DNA from: a virus
DNA: 64,000 nt
Strand: one strand, 5' to 3'
Virus record (IMG/VR): IMGVR_UViG_3300031801_000798
Location: 1 to 64,000 of that record
The stretch's first letter is position 1; each line of letters begins with the position of its first letter. Below the pieces are notes generated by a model. It did no database searches and was not told where the DNA came from. It was given only the letters and a program-made list of their open reading frames with translations. A program made the translations under genes and the position numbers. Shown piece after piece: positions 1-8,478 of the stretch.

Positions 1-773
1 CCCCTTTTGTGTTCCAGAAACTCTCCGAGATGGCCAAGATGAACTACGTGGCCACCACTGCGTCTGATATTAACTAAATCTCTTGTGTGTATATCAGGGT
101 TCTCTTCGAGGACCATCGTAAAAGCCCATGCGTCGTCCCATCTTTTATAGTTCCTGAATTCCCCGCTGGTAAATTTGTCGAAAACCTTTTCCAAAAACAC
201 ATCTCCTCCGTTCTTCATGTGGAAGCCTATTATCCCTGACTCCACGCCTCTGCCATGGCTTTCACGCCATTCCCCCATGTGATAGAATACTGCAACTCCT
301 CTAGGTATCCCCGCGAATACTCCCAACATGTCATGTTCTGTTATTGTTTTACGAAATACAACATCGCAGTCTAAAAAAACGAAAGCGTCATAGTTATCTT
401 TGTAATCCATAGCCATTTTTAAAGCAGCTATTTTTCTAAACCAGTCAGCAAACCTTTTATGAAATTTGCTTTCAAACCTCAAAGCGAGTTCGATGTCAAT
501 CTTTCCCGATTCCAGCACCTCTTCACATTTGCCACCACGAGACGCTGGTATTATATCTTCATTCTTTTTAAGCCAGTCATTCAGGAAAGGATCATCATCC
601 ATTTTTCGAACAATAAAGCGGTCTGAATCTGGAATTTGTTCTCCTATATTGTCTTCGTAGGCAATAAAAAAATCTCCCTCGGTTCCACTTTCTTGAAACC
701 CCTGAAGCATATCTCGGCCAGTTGCCGTGTATAAACGTTTATTGAACGTTGTTACATACAAAACTCTAGACAT
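1..773 (-). CDS. Glycosyltransferase-like protein, tandem copy 1 (3' end outside window)
   Basis: This open frame runs from an ATG at 773 to the window edge without a stop (about 257 codons), so its C-terminus is missing. The start overlaps the upstream stop as TAATG. It is a diverged paralogue of the next two genes: it shares an N-terminal LYVTTFN, a DDDPFL segment, a WFRKI-ALK block and a LDCDVVF acidic motif near residue 138. That motif resembles the metal-binding DxD of GT-A glycosyltransferases. It lacks the cysteine-bearing insert of the other two copies. The glycosyltransferase role is inferred from the acidic motif and the surrounding sugar genes; I cannot name donor or acceptor. Confidence 0.7.
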   Translation of the reverse strand, partial: MSRVLYVTTFNKRLYTATGRDMLQGFQESGTEGDFFIAYEDNIGEQIPDSDRFIVRKMDDDPFLNDWLKKNEDIIPASRGGKCEEVLESGKIDIELALRFESKFHKRFADWFRKIAALKMAMDYKDNYDAFVFLDCDVVFRKTITEHDMLGVFAGIPRGVAVFYHMGEWRESHGRGVESGIIGFHMKNGGDVFLEKVFDKFTSGEFRNYKRWDDAWAFTMVLEENPDIHTRDLVNIRRSGGHVVHLGHLGEFLEHKR

Positions 774-1615
774 TACACATCATGCTCTCTCCAGTGAACG
801 CCTTTGTGATGATCAAAATATGTGTGAAAAATACCTTCATTCATAACATCCATACCGTTATGACCATGTGTAACTAAATCAAGAGAAGGCACATTCACCT
901 CGTTAAAAACCTTTTCAAAAATGTATCCGTCATTCCTCCTCTGATAATTACGAAAGGTTCCATCTTCATATTTATCAATGACAGTTGTTATAAATTGATA
1001 TCCACCATTAGCTTTAGAGAACGCCATGAATCCTGATTCCACTCCACTTTTAACTTCTCTTCTGTGTGGACCCAGAAAATAGAAAGCTCCGTGGTTTCCT
1101 AGAACTTCAAGGATGAAGTCTTTTGTTAGCCTTTCTTTAAAGACTATGTCACAGTCACACCAAACGATTATATCGTAATCATCTTTGTAGAAATCCAAGG
1201 CAGCTTTAAGGGCAACTATTTTCCTGAACCAGTGAGATACTCTGGAATGGTAAGTCCCATTTAAACATCCTTCAACATGTCCCTGCCAATTGTCGTTAGG
1301 GTTGGGACATTCATCACACAGCGGAGCCTTTCCCCCATGTTTTTGAGGAATTATGTCCGCATTTTTTTCTAACCACCTTAGTAAGAAGGGGTCATGGTCC
1401 ATCTTATAAAGGATTCGGTTGTTTATCCGTTGATTGTTTTGATCAAACGCTGGAATTTTTACACCATTCTCGTAAGCAATAAATATATCCCCTTCTACGT
1501 TTCTTTCATGGAAACTATGAATTAATTTGGACCCAGTCGCTGCGAATAGTGCGTCATTAAAAGAGGTGACGTAGAGAGTGCTATTCATTGGCGACCTTCT
1601 CAAAATCTTAGACAT
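773..1615 (-). CDS. Glycosyltransferase-like protein, tandem copy 2
   Basis: This is a 280-residue paralogue of the flanking genes, by eye about two-thirds identical to the copy at 1615-2412. A VWCDCDIVF segment carries the presumed GT-A DxD metal site, preceded by HWFRKIVALK. An insert with three cysteines (LCDECPNP and EGCLNG) is shared only with the next copy. Two starts are possible. The ATG at 1615 overlaps the upstream stop as TAATG. An internal ATG at 1588 (residue 10) has AGAAGG six bases upstream and aligns with the paralogue's N-terminus, so 1588 may be the true start. Substrate unknown; the role comes from motif and context. Confidence 0.75.
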   Translation of the reverse strand: MSKILRRSPMNSTLYVTSFNDALFAATGSKLIHSFHERNVEGDIFIAYENGVKIPAFDQNNQRINNRILYKMDHDPFLLRWLEKNADIIPQKHGGKAPLCDECPNPNDNWQGHVEGCLNGTYHSRVSHWFRKIVALKAALDFYKDDYDIIVWCDCDIVFKERLTKDFILEVLGNHGAFYFLGPHRREVKSGVESGFMAFSKANGGYQFITTVIDKYEDGTFRNYQRRNDGYIFEKVFNEVNVPSLDLVTHGHNGMDVMNEGIFHTYFDHHKGVHWREHDV

Positions 1616-2412
1616 TACACGTCAAACCTCTTCCAGTGTTCCCCCTTGTGGTGATCAAAATATGTGTGAAAAATACTTTCCTGCATAACATCCGTACCTT
1701 TACGACTATGTGTAACTAAATCAAGAGACGACACACTCACCTCGTTAAAAACTTTTTCGAAAAGGTGGCTGTCGTCCCTCCTAGAATAATCACGAAAGCT
1801 GCCATCCTCATATTTATCAATTATGGTTTCTATGAATTTATAACCACCGTTAGCTTTTGAAAAGGCTATAAATCCTGACTCTACACCGCTCTTCACTGAT
1901 TTTCTGTGAGGCCCCATAAAATAGAAAGCCCCATAGTCTCCCAGCACTTCTGCGATAAATGATGCTGGCAGCCTCTCTTTAAATACTATATCGCAATCAC
2001 ACCACACCACTATGTCATAATTTTCTGCGTATTTTTTCATTGCGACTTTCATCGCCACTATTTTTCTGAACCAATGAGAAACTCTGGAATGGTATCTTCC
2101 GTTTAAACAGCCCTCACGATGTCCCTTCCAGTTGTTGTTTGGATCTGGACATCTTTTATCACACAGGGGAACTTTGCCCCCGTATTTCTGGGGAATTATG
2201 TCTTCATTTTCTTTTAACCAGCTTAACAGGAATGGATCGTTGTCCATATCGAATAAGATTCGATTATCTATCTTTGGAATTTTTATGCCGTCTTCATATG
2301 CAATAAATAGATCCCCCTCCATTCCCACTTTGTTAAAGGAGTGGACCATTTTGGATCCAGTTGCCAAAAAAAGATGCTCATTAAAAGTCGTGACGTATAA
2401 TGTGCTACTCAT
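1615..2412 (-). CDS. Glycosyltransferase-like protein, tandem copy 3
   Basis: This 265-residue protein begins MSSTLYVTTFN and contains HWFRKIVAMK followed by VWCDCDIVFKERL, the presumed metal-binding DxD of a GT-A fold. Conserved FYFMGPHR, SGVESGF and YFDHHKG blocks match copy 2, pointing to a fairly recent duplication. The start overlaps the upstream gene by eight bases (ATGAGTAG), implying coupled translation. It probably transfers a sugar in the cytoplasm as part of the large glycan operon. No donor-specific motif is recognisable. No signal peptide or membrane segment is visible. Confidence 0.75.
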   Translation of the reverse strand: MSSTLYVTTFNEHLFLATGSKMVHSFNKVGMEGDLFIAYEDGIKIPKIDNRILFDMDNDPFLLSWLKENEDIIPQKYGGKVPLCDKRCPDPNNNWKGHREGCLNGRYHSRVSHWFRKIVAMKVAMKKYAENYDIVVWCDCDIVFKERLPASFIAEVLGDYGAFYFMGPHRKSVKSGVESGFIAFSKANGGYKFIETIIDKYEDGSFRDYSRRDDSHLFEKVFNEVSVSSLDLVTHSRKGTDVMQESIFHTYFDHHKGEHWKRFDV

Positions 2413-3076
2413 TTGTAATTTCTTTTAGGGATTCATTCCACAAATCTGCATAGTTAACATCTTGACATTCTTTAAACCATGGCCCGCCGTTGGTGTAATG
2501 GATTACTGCTGGTGGTTTCTCAGGTTTATCATACTCGCCCTCAAGCCAGTTCCACTCCAAGGGGATCTCCCCTATCTCCTTGTCGTCTAGCCACTGAAAT
2601 CTATGCAAAAAAGCACCTGACTCAGTATTTACTACTTCTGGAGTCAATGTCTGGTTTGATTCGTGGCCGCAGTTCCAAAGAATACAGCTTGACCAGTTTT
2701 TGCGGGGGTAGGCCACCTGTTTCTGACCATCCATTTTTACGGAATCCTTCGGGGTATAGTCATGCTTGACACACATTAGGGCAAAATCATTGTCTCGCAT
2801 ATTGTACAACTCAGCAACATCTCTTGTAAAGAGAAAATCACAGTCAATAAAAAGTGACCATCCTAAGTAATTAGAAAGGCGTGGTGTTAAGAACCTAGTG
2901 AAAGCAAACTCTGTAGATACGTCACCCTCTTCTCTTTTGTAGAGGCCGGAATCACGTAGAGGAATCCGTTTTAGCGGGAAAATTTCAAGAGGTATTGAAG
3001 AATGTTTGAGCAGGGTGTGAACACAGACATTGTAAGCATCATCTTCTCTAGAGTCCCATCCGATAAAAATTTTCAT
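2405..3076 (-). CDS. GT8-like glycosyltransferase
   Basis: This 223-residue protein begins MKIFIGWDSRE, a typical opening of small nucleotide-sugar transferases. SLFIDCDFLF near residue 83 gives the DxD metal motif, and HYTNGGPWF near the C-terminus resembles the terminal H-x-x-G-x-x-KPW-like block of family 8 enzymes. The frame extends upstream to a GTG at 3103. The ATG at 3076 is preferred because it forms an ATGA overlap with the asparagine-synthetase-like stop and has GAGG seven bases upstream. Likely retaining glycosyl transfer in the cytoplasm; donor unknown. Confidence 0.75.
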   Translation of the reverse strand: MKIFIGWDSREDDAYNVCVHTLLKHSSIPLEIFPLKRIPLRDSGLYKREEGDVSTEFAFTRFLTPRLSNYLGWSLFIDCDFLFTRDVAELYNMRDNDFALMCVKHDYTPKDSVKMDGQKQVAYPRKNWSSCILWNCGHESNQTLTPEVVNTESGAFLHRFQWLDDKEIGEIPLEWNWLEGEYDKPEKPPAVIHYTNGGPWFKECQDVNYADLWNESLKEITNE

Positions 3077-4794
3077 AGTGTTGCCTCGAAAGTTTTTGCC
3101 CACATTTTAAAGTGTACCATATTTATTGTCTGCTTTAGATCTCCCTTCCAGTTTTTTGTGGCCTCATTTATTGGAGGGTAATACTCATCGTCTATAATTG
3201 GATTTACAAATTCGTTACGAAATCTTGATGATTTAAACCAATCACTATGGGGTACAGTCCATCCGGTCTTTCTTTTATGTATCACGTATTCTGGTAAAAT
3301 GCCTCCATAGGCCAATTTAGAGGGTATCTTGATTTGTTTTTTAATCGGATTGATTTTAGAGTTGGAAAAAAGGTTGAGGGCATAATGCCTGAAGCTGTCT
3401 ACCAGCAGTGGGAATCTTGCCTCCATGGAAAAATTCATTCCCAGTTGATCATTTCGTATAAGGTAGTCCTCTGGTAAATGGTTGATCCCCTCCAAGAAAA
3501 GACAATTGTTTACGTGGTCATCTGAAAACATATCTGGAATCCAGTCTTCCATATAGTCCAATACATTTTTCTGACACGGGTCATTTGAAGCCAGCCTAGT
3601 AACACAGCACCACTCACTAATGATGTCTCTTTTGGAAACACGAGGATAGTTCCTTCTTAAGCTACTGTTGGCAAATTTATTATGTCTGCCATATCCTGTA
3701 AATAATTCATCTCCACCGTCTCCAGATAATGTGACAACAATACCCTGATCTGCCATAGCTTGATTCATTAGATAGTAAGCCGAGATGCTCCTGTTGTACT
3801 TAGGTTCTTCTAGTACTCCTATACATTTTTCTCTCGCTTCAATCCAGTCATCGAAAGAGATCAACAATTCAAAGTGATCAGTTTTATAATGCTTGCTTAG
3901 CTGCATAGCGACTCTAGCATCGTCATTAAAATTGCAATCACTTGCATCTCCGCTGCAAACAAATCTTGTCGTAAACGTTCTTGGTTTACCAAACTGACAC
4001 AGTTCGTGTAACACAACAGAAGAATCCATACCCCCGCTTAGGAATAGGCCGATTGGCCTTTTTCCCATCATACATTTTTTTACTGCATCAGACACACTAT
4101 TTCTAAAATCTTTAGAGTTAAAGTGATTAACTGTTTTTAATTGTTTATGCGTATGAAAATCCGCCAGCAGACGATTGTTCTTCAGGTCAATTTTTAAGAC
4201 TTGACCCGGATATAGCTTTGTTACATCATTGAATAGCGTTTTTGGTCCGGGGATATATCCAAAGTGGTTATATAATTCCAGTCCCATATGATCTATTTTG
4301 GAATCAATTCCCACAGACAGTAGAGACTTTATAGTTGAAGAAAACGCCAGCTTGTTTGCTGTATCAACGTAATATAGGGGCTTGATACCATAACTGTCAC
4401 GAGCCAACACCAAGGACTTGTTATCTTTATCATACCAAGCCAATGCATACATGCCTTCAAGCTTATGAAGAAACTCTTCTCCTTCCAACTGAAGCCCTCT
4501 AGCCAGAACTTCTGTGTCGGAAACCGTCTTGAAAGTAAAATGTTTCTTTAGTTGTTCTTTTAAGTCAAGATAGTTGTAAATTTCCCCGTTGTAAACAAGA
4601 ACAAATCTATCGTCAATAACCCAAGGCTGCTTTGAAAGATGTGAATCCTCTGTAATAGCCAACAAGTTATGTCCTAGGCTTATATTATCGTCACAATAAA
4701 CACCATTGGCATCTGGGCCTCTATGGTGTGAAGCTTTTATCATCTTGGTAATGGAGTCTCTATGAGAGCCTACGATTCCATGTATTCCACACAT
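3073..4794 (-). CDS. asnB: AsnB-type glutamine-dependent amidotransferase / asparagine synthetase
   Basis: The 573-residue protein has both domains of the family. The N-terminal class II glutaminase starts MCGIHG with the nucleophile Cys2 and includes NGEIYN near residue 69. The synthetase domain has the PP-loop SGGMDSS at about 253-259 and LSGDGGDE. Known members form asparagine from aspartate, glutamine and ATP. AsnB homologues inside surface-polysaccharide loci are also proposed to amidate sugar carboxylates. Here the gene sits inside a glycosyltransferase operon (ATGA with the next gene, TAATG with the previous), so a sugar-amidating role is plausible but inferred. Length is normal for AsnB. 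Confidence 0.92.
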   Translation of the reverse strand: MCGIHGIVGSHRDSITKMIKASHHRGPDANGVYCDDNISLGHNLLAITEDSHLSKQPWVIDDRFVLVYNGEIYNYLDLKEQLKKHFTFKTVSDTEVLARGLQLEGEEFLHKLEGMYALAWYDKDNKSLVLARDSYGIKPLYYVDTANKLAFSSTIKSLLSVGIDSKIDHMGLELYNHFGYIPGPKTLFNDVTKLYPGQVLKIDLKNNRLLADFHTHKQLKTVNHFNSKDFRNSVSDAVKKCMMGKRPIGLFLSGGMDSSVVLHELCQFGKPRTFTTRFVCSGDASDCNFNDDARVAMQLSKHYKTDHFELLISFDDWIEAREKCIGVLEEPKYNRSISAYYLMNQAMADQGIVVTLSGDGGDELFTGYGRHNKFANSSLRRNYPRVSKRDIISEWCCVTRLASNDPCQKNVLDYMEDWIPDMFSDDHVNNCLFLEGINHLPEDYLIRNDQLGMNFSMEARFPLLVDSFRHYALNLFSNSKINPIKKQIKIPSKLAYGGILPEYVIHKRKTGWTVPHSDWFKSSRFRNEFVNPIIDDEYYPPINEATKNWKGDLKQTINMVHFKMWAKTFEATL

Positions 4795-5462
4795 TATTTT
4801 TTCCAGTCTTCGTAATCTTCTTGAGTATCTATACCAACGGTAGATTCAGATATAACTTTTACCTTAATTTTGTAGCCATTATCCATCCATCTTAACTGTT
4901 CAAGATTTTCCTCCTTCTCTCTGGGGCTTTCTTCCATAGAAGTAAAGTTTTTCAGAAATTCTGTGCTGTACGCATAAATTCCCATGTGTTTGTAGGCGGG
5001 TATGGGTTGTCTTGTGAAGTCAACAGCGTTACTATTTGCATCCACGCTGACCTTAACCGTATTTGGATCGTCGGTTTCTTCCGGTGTGGCAAACGTGGCA
5101 AACGTACCTATAGGAGCGTCCTCAAGCTCCGTTAATAGCTCTGTAACGCGATACGGGGGAAACTCTGGCTCATCCCCCTGCCAATTAACAACAAAATCAT
5201 ATCTTCCAAAAAACGATTGCTGCATTGCCTCCGCTATTCTTTCAGTACCACTATTATGATGGCCTGTCATTATGGGAATGCAGAAAGGGTTAACCAAAGC
5301 AAAAATTTTTTGACTGTCAGTAACTACTGCTATAGGTAGACCAGTCTTTTCGGCTTGCATTATCGTATGCCAGATAAGAGGATGACCACTCTTTCTTAGA
5401 AGGAGCTTGTTCGGGAGCCTAGTAGACTCCAACCTAGCTGGAATGACTATAATTGGATTCAT
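4794..5462 (-). CDS. kdsB: CMP-KDO synthetase-like sugar cytidylyltransferase
   Basis: The 222-residue protein matches KdsB. It opens with IPARLESTRLPNK (nucleotide-binding loop), then VTDSQ, SGTERIAEA and VNWQGDEPEF, all hallmark blocks in the expected order. KdsB makes CMP-KDO from CTP and KDO for the inner core of lipopolysaccharide. In a phage it could activate KDO or a related acidic sugar for the neighbouring transferases. The stop overlaps the asnB start as TAATG, and the N-terminus overlaps the upstream fusion gene by 29 bases. The protein is slightly shorter than the usual roughly 250 residues. The exact ulosonic acid substrate is not certain. Confidence 0.85.
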   Translation of the reverse strand: MNPIIVIPARLESTRLPNKLLLRKSGHPLIWHTIMQAEKTGLPIAVVTDSQKIFALVNPFCIPIMTGHHNSGTERIAEAMQQSFFGRYDFVVNWQGDEPEFPPYRVTELLTELEDAPIGTFATFATPEETDDPNTVKVSVDANSNAVDFTRQPIPAYKHMGIYAYSTEFLKNFTSMEESPREKEENLEQLRWMDNGYKIKVKVISESTVGIDTQEDYEDWKK

Positions 5463-6834
5463 TAATAAATACCTTTAGGTCTTCTGGCGTACCGAGTCCC
5501 CACATTTTTTCTACGTTAAAAGTCTTAATCTTTTTGTTGTCTTCAATAGCTTCATTGTATACCGGACAGACATAAAATTCGCCATTGACTCTAGTGTTTC
5601 GCTCTATCATTTGTTCTGCGTACTTAACATAGTCACTCCCTCTCGACCAATAATATATACCAACCGTAGCGTTATTAGAGATTGGTTTCTTTTCTGCAAC
5701 CTCAGTCACAAAACCGTCTTCATCAGTTTTGGCAAAACTCCATTTGGGATGAACGGATTCAAAAGTTAGTATGCCACCATCGACTTCGTCAGCTTGCATT
5801 GAATACAAGAACTCGTTGCTGTCCCATTCAACAAACTGGTCAGAGTTTGCTGTAAGCAAAGGCTCATTATTGTCTATAAATTCTTTTGCTAATAGGGTTG
5901 TGCATGCGGCACCTTCGGTCAGCCCCTCTACTGGAATAATAACGTTGTTGGGGGATATAAGATTTAATAAGTACTGTAGATTGTATCTGTTGTAGTGTTC
6001 TTTTTGCACTATGAAAATATGTTGAGCATCAATATTGAGGTTCTCTACCACTAGTTGAATCATAGGTTTGCCATTGACTTCAATGAGCGGCTTGGGAAAA
6101 GTATAGCCAGCCTTTTCAAAGCGTGATCCAGCACCGGCCATTGGGATGAGAACTTTCATTTCTCCTCCTTGCCATTTGGGTTTAAACAGTTTCTTTTTAT
6201 TTTGCTTGTTAGCCTTATCTACTGCTTTGGACAGGTTGTTATACGTTATATCAGATAGTCCAGATACCCCCAACACATGAGCACCTGATTCATGAGCAGC
6301 CTTGCGACCAATGTGAGAATCTTCTATGATCAAACATTCTTTTGGGTTTACGTGAGCATCAACCATGCACGTCAAATAAATTTCTGAATGTGGCTTAGGA
6401 TAGAGAACGTCCTCATTTGAAAAGAATTTGTCTATATGATTTATATATCCAGCACAAGATAGCATCAATTCTAAACTGGATCTTATTGAATTTGATGCGC
6501 AGTATATTTTATATCCATCATCCTTTAAGTTTAAGATGGCGTTTTTTATATCTACATGGTCTTCTGGCCAAACCAAGTCCTCAATTACGTCAGCAGTGCA
6601 TTTCTGTTTCATTCTCCAGATTTTGTCATGGTATTCTTCCGGTAATCCCTTTTCCTCGGTCAGTTTGATTAGCTTCTTTCTTGTGGGAAGACCATCATAT
6701 GAAGCAAGATGCTCCTCCCTACTGATTACAAACTCTTCCCCGATAGAAGATAGTGCCCTATTAAGGGCTTCATAGTGTATCGATCTAGCCTCTACCAATA
6801 CACCGTCTAGATCAAAAATAATTACTTTTATCAT
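5434..6834 (-). CDS. HAD phosphatase / sugar nucleotidyltransferase fusion
   Basis: This 466-residue protein joins two domains. Residues 1-210 are a HAD hydrolase of the phosphoglycolate/beta-phosphoglucomutase type: DLDGVLVE holds the nucleophile aspartate, and IEDSHIGRKAA is the metal motif near residue 170. From about residue 226 a nucleotidyltransferase begins (MKVLIPMAGAGSRF, then FPKPLIEVNGKPM), the signature for dTTP/UTP-sugar pyrophosphorylases. One polypeptide could therefore dephosphorylate or isomerise a sugar phosphate and activate a sugar. Substrates are unknown. A Met at the domain junction could allow internal initiation, but the frame is continuous. Confidence 0.88.
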   Translation of the reverse strand: MIKVIIFDLDGVLVEARSIHYEALNRALSSIGEEFVISREEHLASYDGLPTRKKLIKLTEEKGLPEEYHDKIWRMKQKCTADVIEDLVWPEDHVDIKNAILNLKDDGYKIYCASNSIRSSLELMLSCAGYINHIDKFFSNEDVLYPKPHSEIYLTCMVDAHVNPKECLIIEDSHIGRKAAHESGAHVLGVSGLSDITYNNLSKAVDKANKQNKKKLFKPKWQGGEMKVLIPMAGAGSRFEKAGYTFPKPLIEVNGKPMIQLVVENLNIDAQHIFIVQKEHYNRYNLQYLLNLISPNNVIIPVEGLTEGAACTTLLAKEFIDNNEPLLTANSDQFVEWDSNEFLYSMQADEVDGGILTFESVHPKWSFAKTDEDGFVTEVAEKKPISNNATVGIYYWSRGSDYVKYAEQMIERNTRVNGEFYVCPVYNEAIEDNKKIKTFNVEKMWGLGTPEDLKVFINESNYSHSS

Positions 6835-7609
6835 TGTCGTCTTTCAAAAATTGCAAAAGTCTAAACCAAGATTCATCTAGGGGTTTATACCTTAGAAGGT
6901 GGACCTTGGATCTTTCGTTCATAACGTACTTGTATTTATCTCTTACTCTCAACGACCACTCGACATCCTCGGCCTCGCTGTGTTTTAAATCTTCGTTTAG
7001 CGGCTCCGCTTCCATAACATGCTTCTTAGCCAACCAATAAGCACCGGAGATATACATATGTCCACCATCATAATCATATGGCATTAATGTCCCGCCGCCA
7101 TCCACTTTTAGTCCATTGGTACACCAAGGCTCATATTGTATCCATGATATTGGATTATGCACCACTTGCCTATTCTTAGGGTCAATATTCGGATGGTCAT
7201 ATGTTGTCCAGTCTCTATACCGTTTGAAATTGGAATTGATAATGGAGGTCATACATATATCCCAATCGTTTCCAAACTTTATGAATTCTTCATGCCATGT
7301 GTCGCTAAGCATAACGTAGTCGTGCATAAACACTATGTTGTCATGCTTAGCTTTTTCTGTGATTATATTTTTCTTCCTTGTTATCCAGCCCTCTTTTACG
7401 GATTCATCAAAAGAAACATGACGCAGTGTTCCAACGTGTGAGGAAAAATTAGTCATTACCTTCATCAACCCATCATACTCCCCACCCACCACTATGATTT
7501 CGCAGTTTGTCATGGGTATACTTTGTCTATATATAGAAAGTATAGCTTGCTGGACATAGTGTGGAGCATCGCCGGTTGGGTTTGTAATAATACCAAAGGT
7601 GAAGTTCAT
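6812..7609 (-). CDS. Family 2-like glycosyltransferase
   Basis: The 265-residue protein begins FTFGIITNPTG, has QAILSIYRQSIP and EIIVVGG where GT2 enzymes bind the nucleotide, then RKKNIITEKA and IVFMHDYVML with an acidic metal-site candidate. AEDVEWSLRVRDK near residue 225 resembles the ED catalytic-base block (EDxxxxxR) of GT-A inverting enzymes. The start forms a TAATG junction with the upstream gene. It is a likely inverting glycosyltransferase acting on a soluble or membrane acceptor; the substrate is unrecognised. Confidence 0.72.
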   Translation of the reverse strand: MNFTFGIITNPTGDAPHYVQQAILSIYRQSIPMTNCEIIVVGGEYDGLMKVMTNFSSHVGTLRHVSFDESVKEGWITRKKNIITEKAKHDNIVFMHDYVMLSDTWHEEFIKFGNDWDICMTSIINSNFKRYRDWTTYDHPNIDPKNRQVVHNPISWIQYEPWCTNGLKVDGGGTLMPYDYDGGHMYISGAYWLAKKHVMEAEPLNEDLKHSEAEDVEWSLRVRDKYKYVMNERSKVHLLRYKPLDESWFRLLQFLKDDNDKSNYF

Positions 7610-8478
7610 TACATCTTCCTCAACTTAAATGGCACTTCTTCATGTGAGCTTTCTATTTCGGAAAAATTCATAGAATCAAAGTCTATAACAAACCCTTTTA
7701 GATAAAGATCGTTTAAACCCTTTTCGTCTGCTCTGAACTTAGCCCCACCATTACTCTGAACATTAATAACCTTATTGTAATCCATGCCAACAATAAGACT
7801 ATGTTTCGGAGAAGATATCATTGGCTTGTGGGATATTTTTTCCATGTTCTGATACATATAGGATTCTGTTCTATGGGGAAGAGGCGCCCATGTGTGATCT
7901 GTATTAGTAAAGTCGGTCCCGTCAAAAGCATCTAGCACATCTTTTGTTCTATATATTCCGCCATCCCAGCTAAAGGGTATCGCATAGTCTTCGAACTGCC
8001 CACTTCTGTCCATATAGCTCCACTTTGCATGATCTTCTTTTATATCTGAATCATCGAGTGGCTGTTGCGTTTCTCTGGTTAGGTGGTTTTGGACTACGGT
8101 ATTTTCTCCCAGTCTTAAACTAAAACAAAAGGTTTCGTTATCTAGAATTTCCTGAACTCTGTCTTCTGTTATATCTATTTTTCTGTAGAGAAGATTGTCA
8201 TCCACCATCAACGCGAAGATGTTATTGTTTTCCTTAAGATAGTGATAAAACTGTTGCGTAAAGAGGCCCGGAGTGGGACACTGGCCCTCTGGAAGCCATT
8301 GAATATCTGGAATAATTTCCTCTTCAATAAGCTTATTGTAGCCAAGCATGTAGTCTTCATCGGTAGCCGCAAAAAGAATCGTAATCTCAAACAAATCTGA
8401 GGAGTTTCTGTGTAGGCTTTCAAGAAGCAACCTCAACTGACTAGCCCTATTCTTTGATGAAATAAATAACGGAATCAT
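7609..8478 (-). CDS. Putative glycosyltransferase, dispersed family member A
   Basis: This 289-residue protein belongs to a family with three copies in this window (others at 39698-40552 and 49665-50504). All share a start of the type MI-x-x-x-x-S, a leucine-rich LLLESL block, FEITILF, an acidic VDDN at about 92-95 and a strongly conserved SLRLGENT-VQN segment near residues 120-131, followed by an FAIPFSWDG-like block. The VDDN could be the GT-A metal site. I do not recognise a named family, so glycosyltransferase is inferred from fold-like motifs and its place between transferases. The 3' neighbour is coupled by TAATG, the 5' one by ATGA. Confidence 0.6.
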   Translation of the reverse strand: MIPLFISSKNRASQLRLLLESLHRNSSDLFEITILFAATDEDYMLGYNKLIEEEIIPDIQWLPEGQCPTPGLFTQQFYHYLKENNNIFALMVDDNLLYRKIDITEDRVQEILDNETFCFSLRLGENTVVQNHLTRETQQPLDDSDIKEDHAKWSYMDRSGQFEDYAIPFSWDGGIYRTKDVLDAFDGTDFTNTDHTWAPLPHRTESYMYQNMEKISHKPMISSPKHSLIVGMDYNKVINVQSNGGAKFRADEKGLNDLYLKGFVIDFDSMNFSEIESSHEEVPFKLRKM

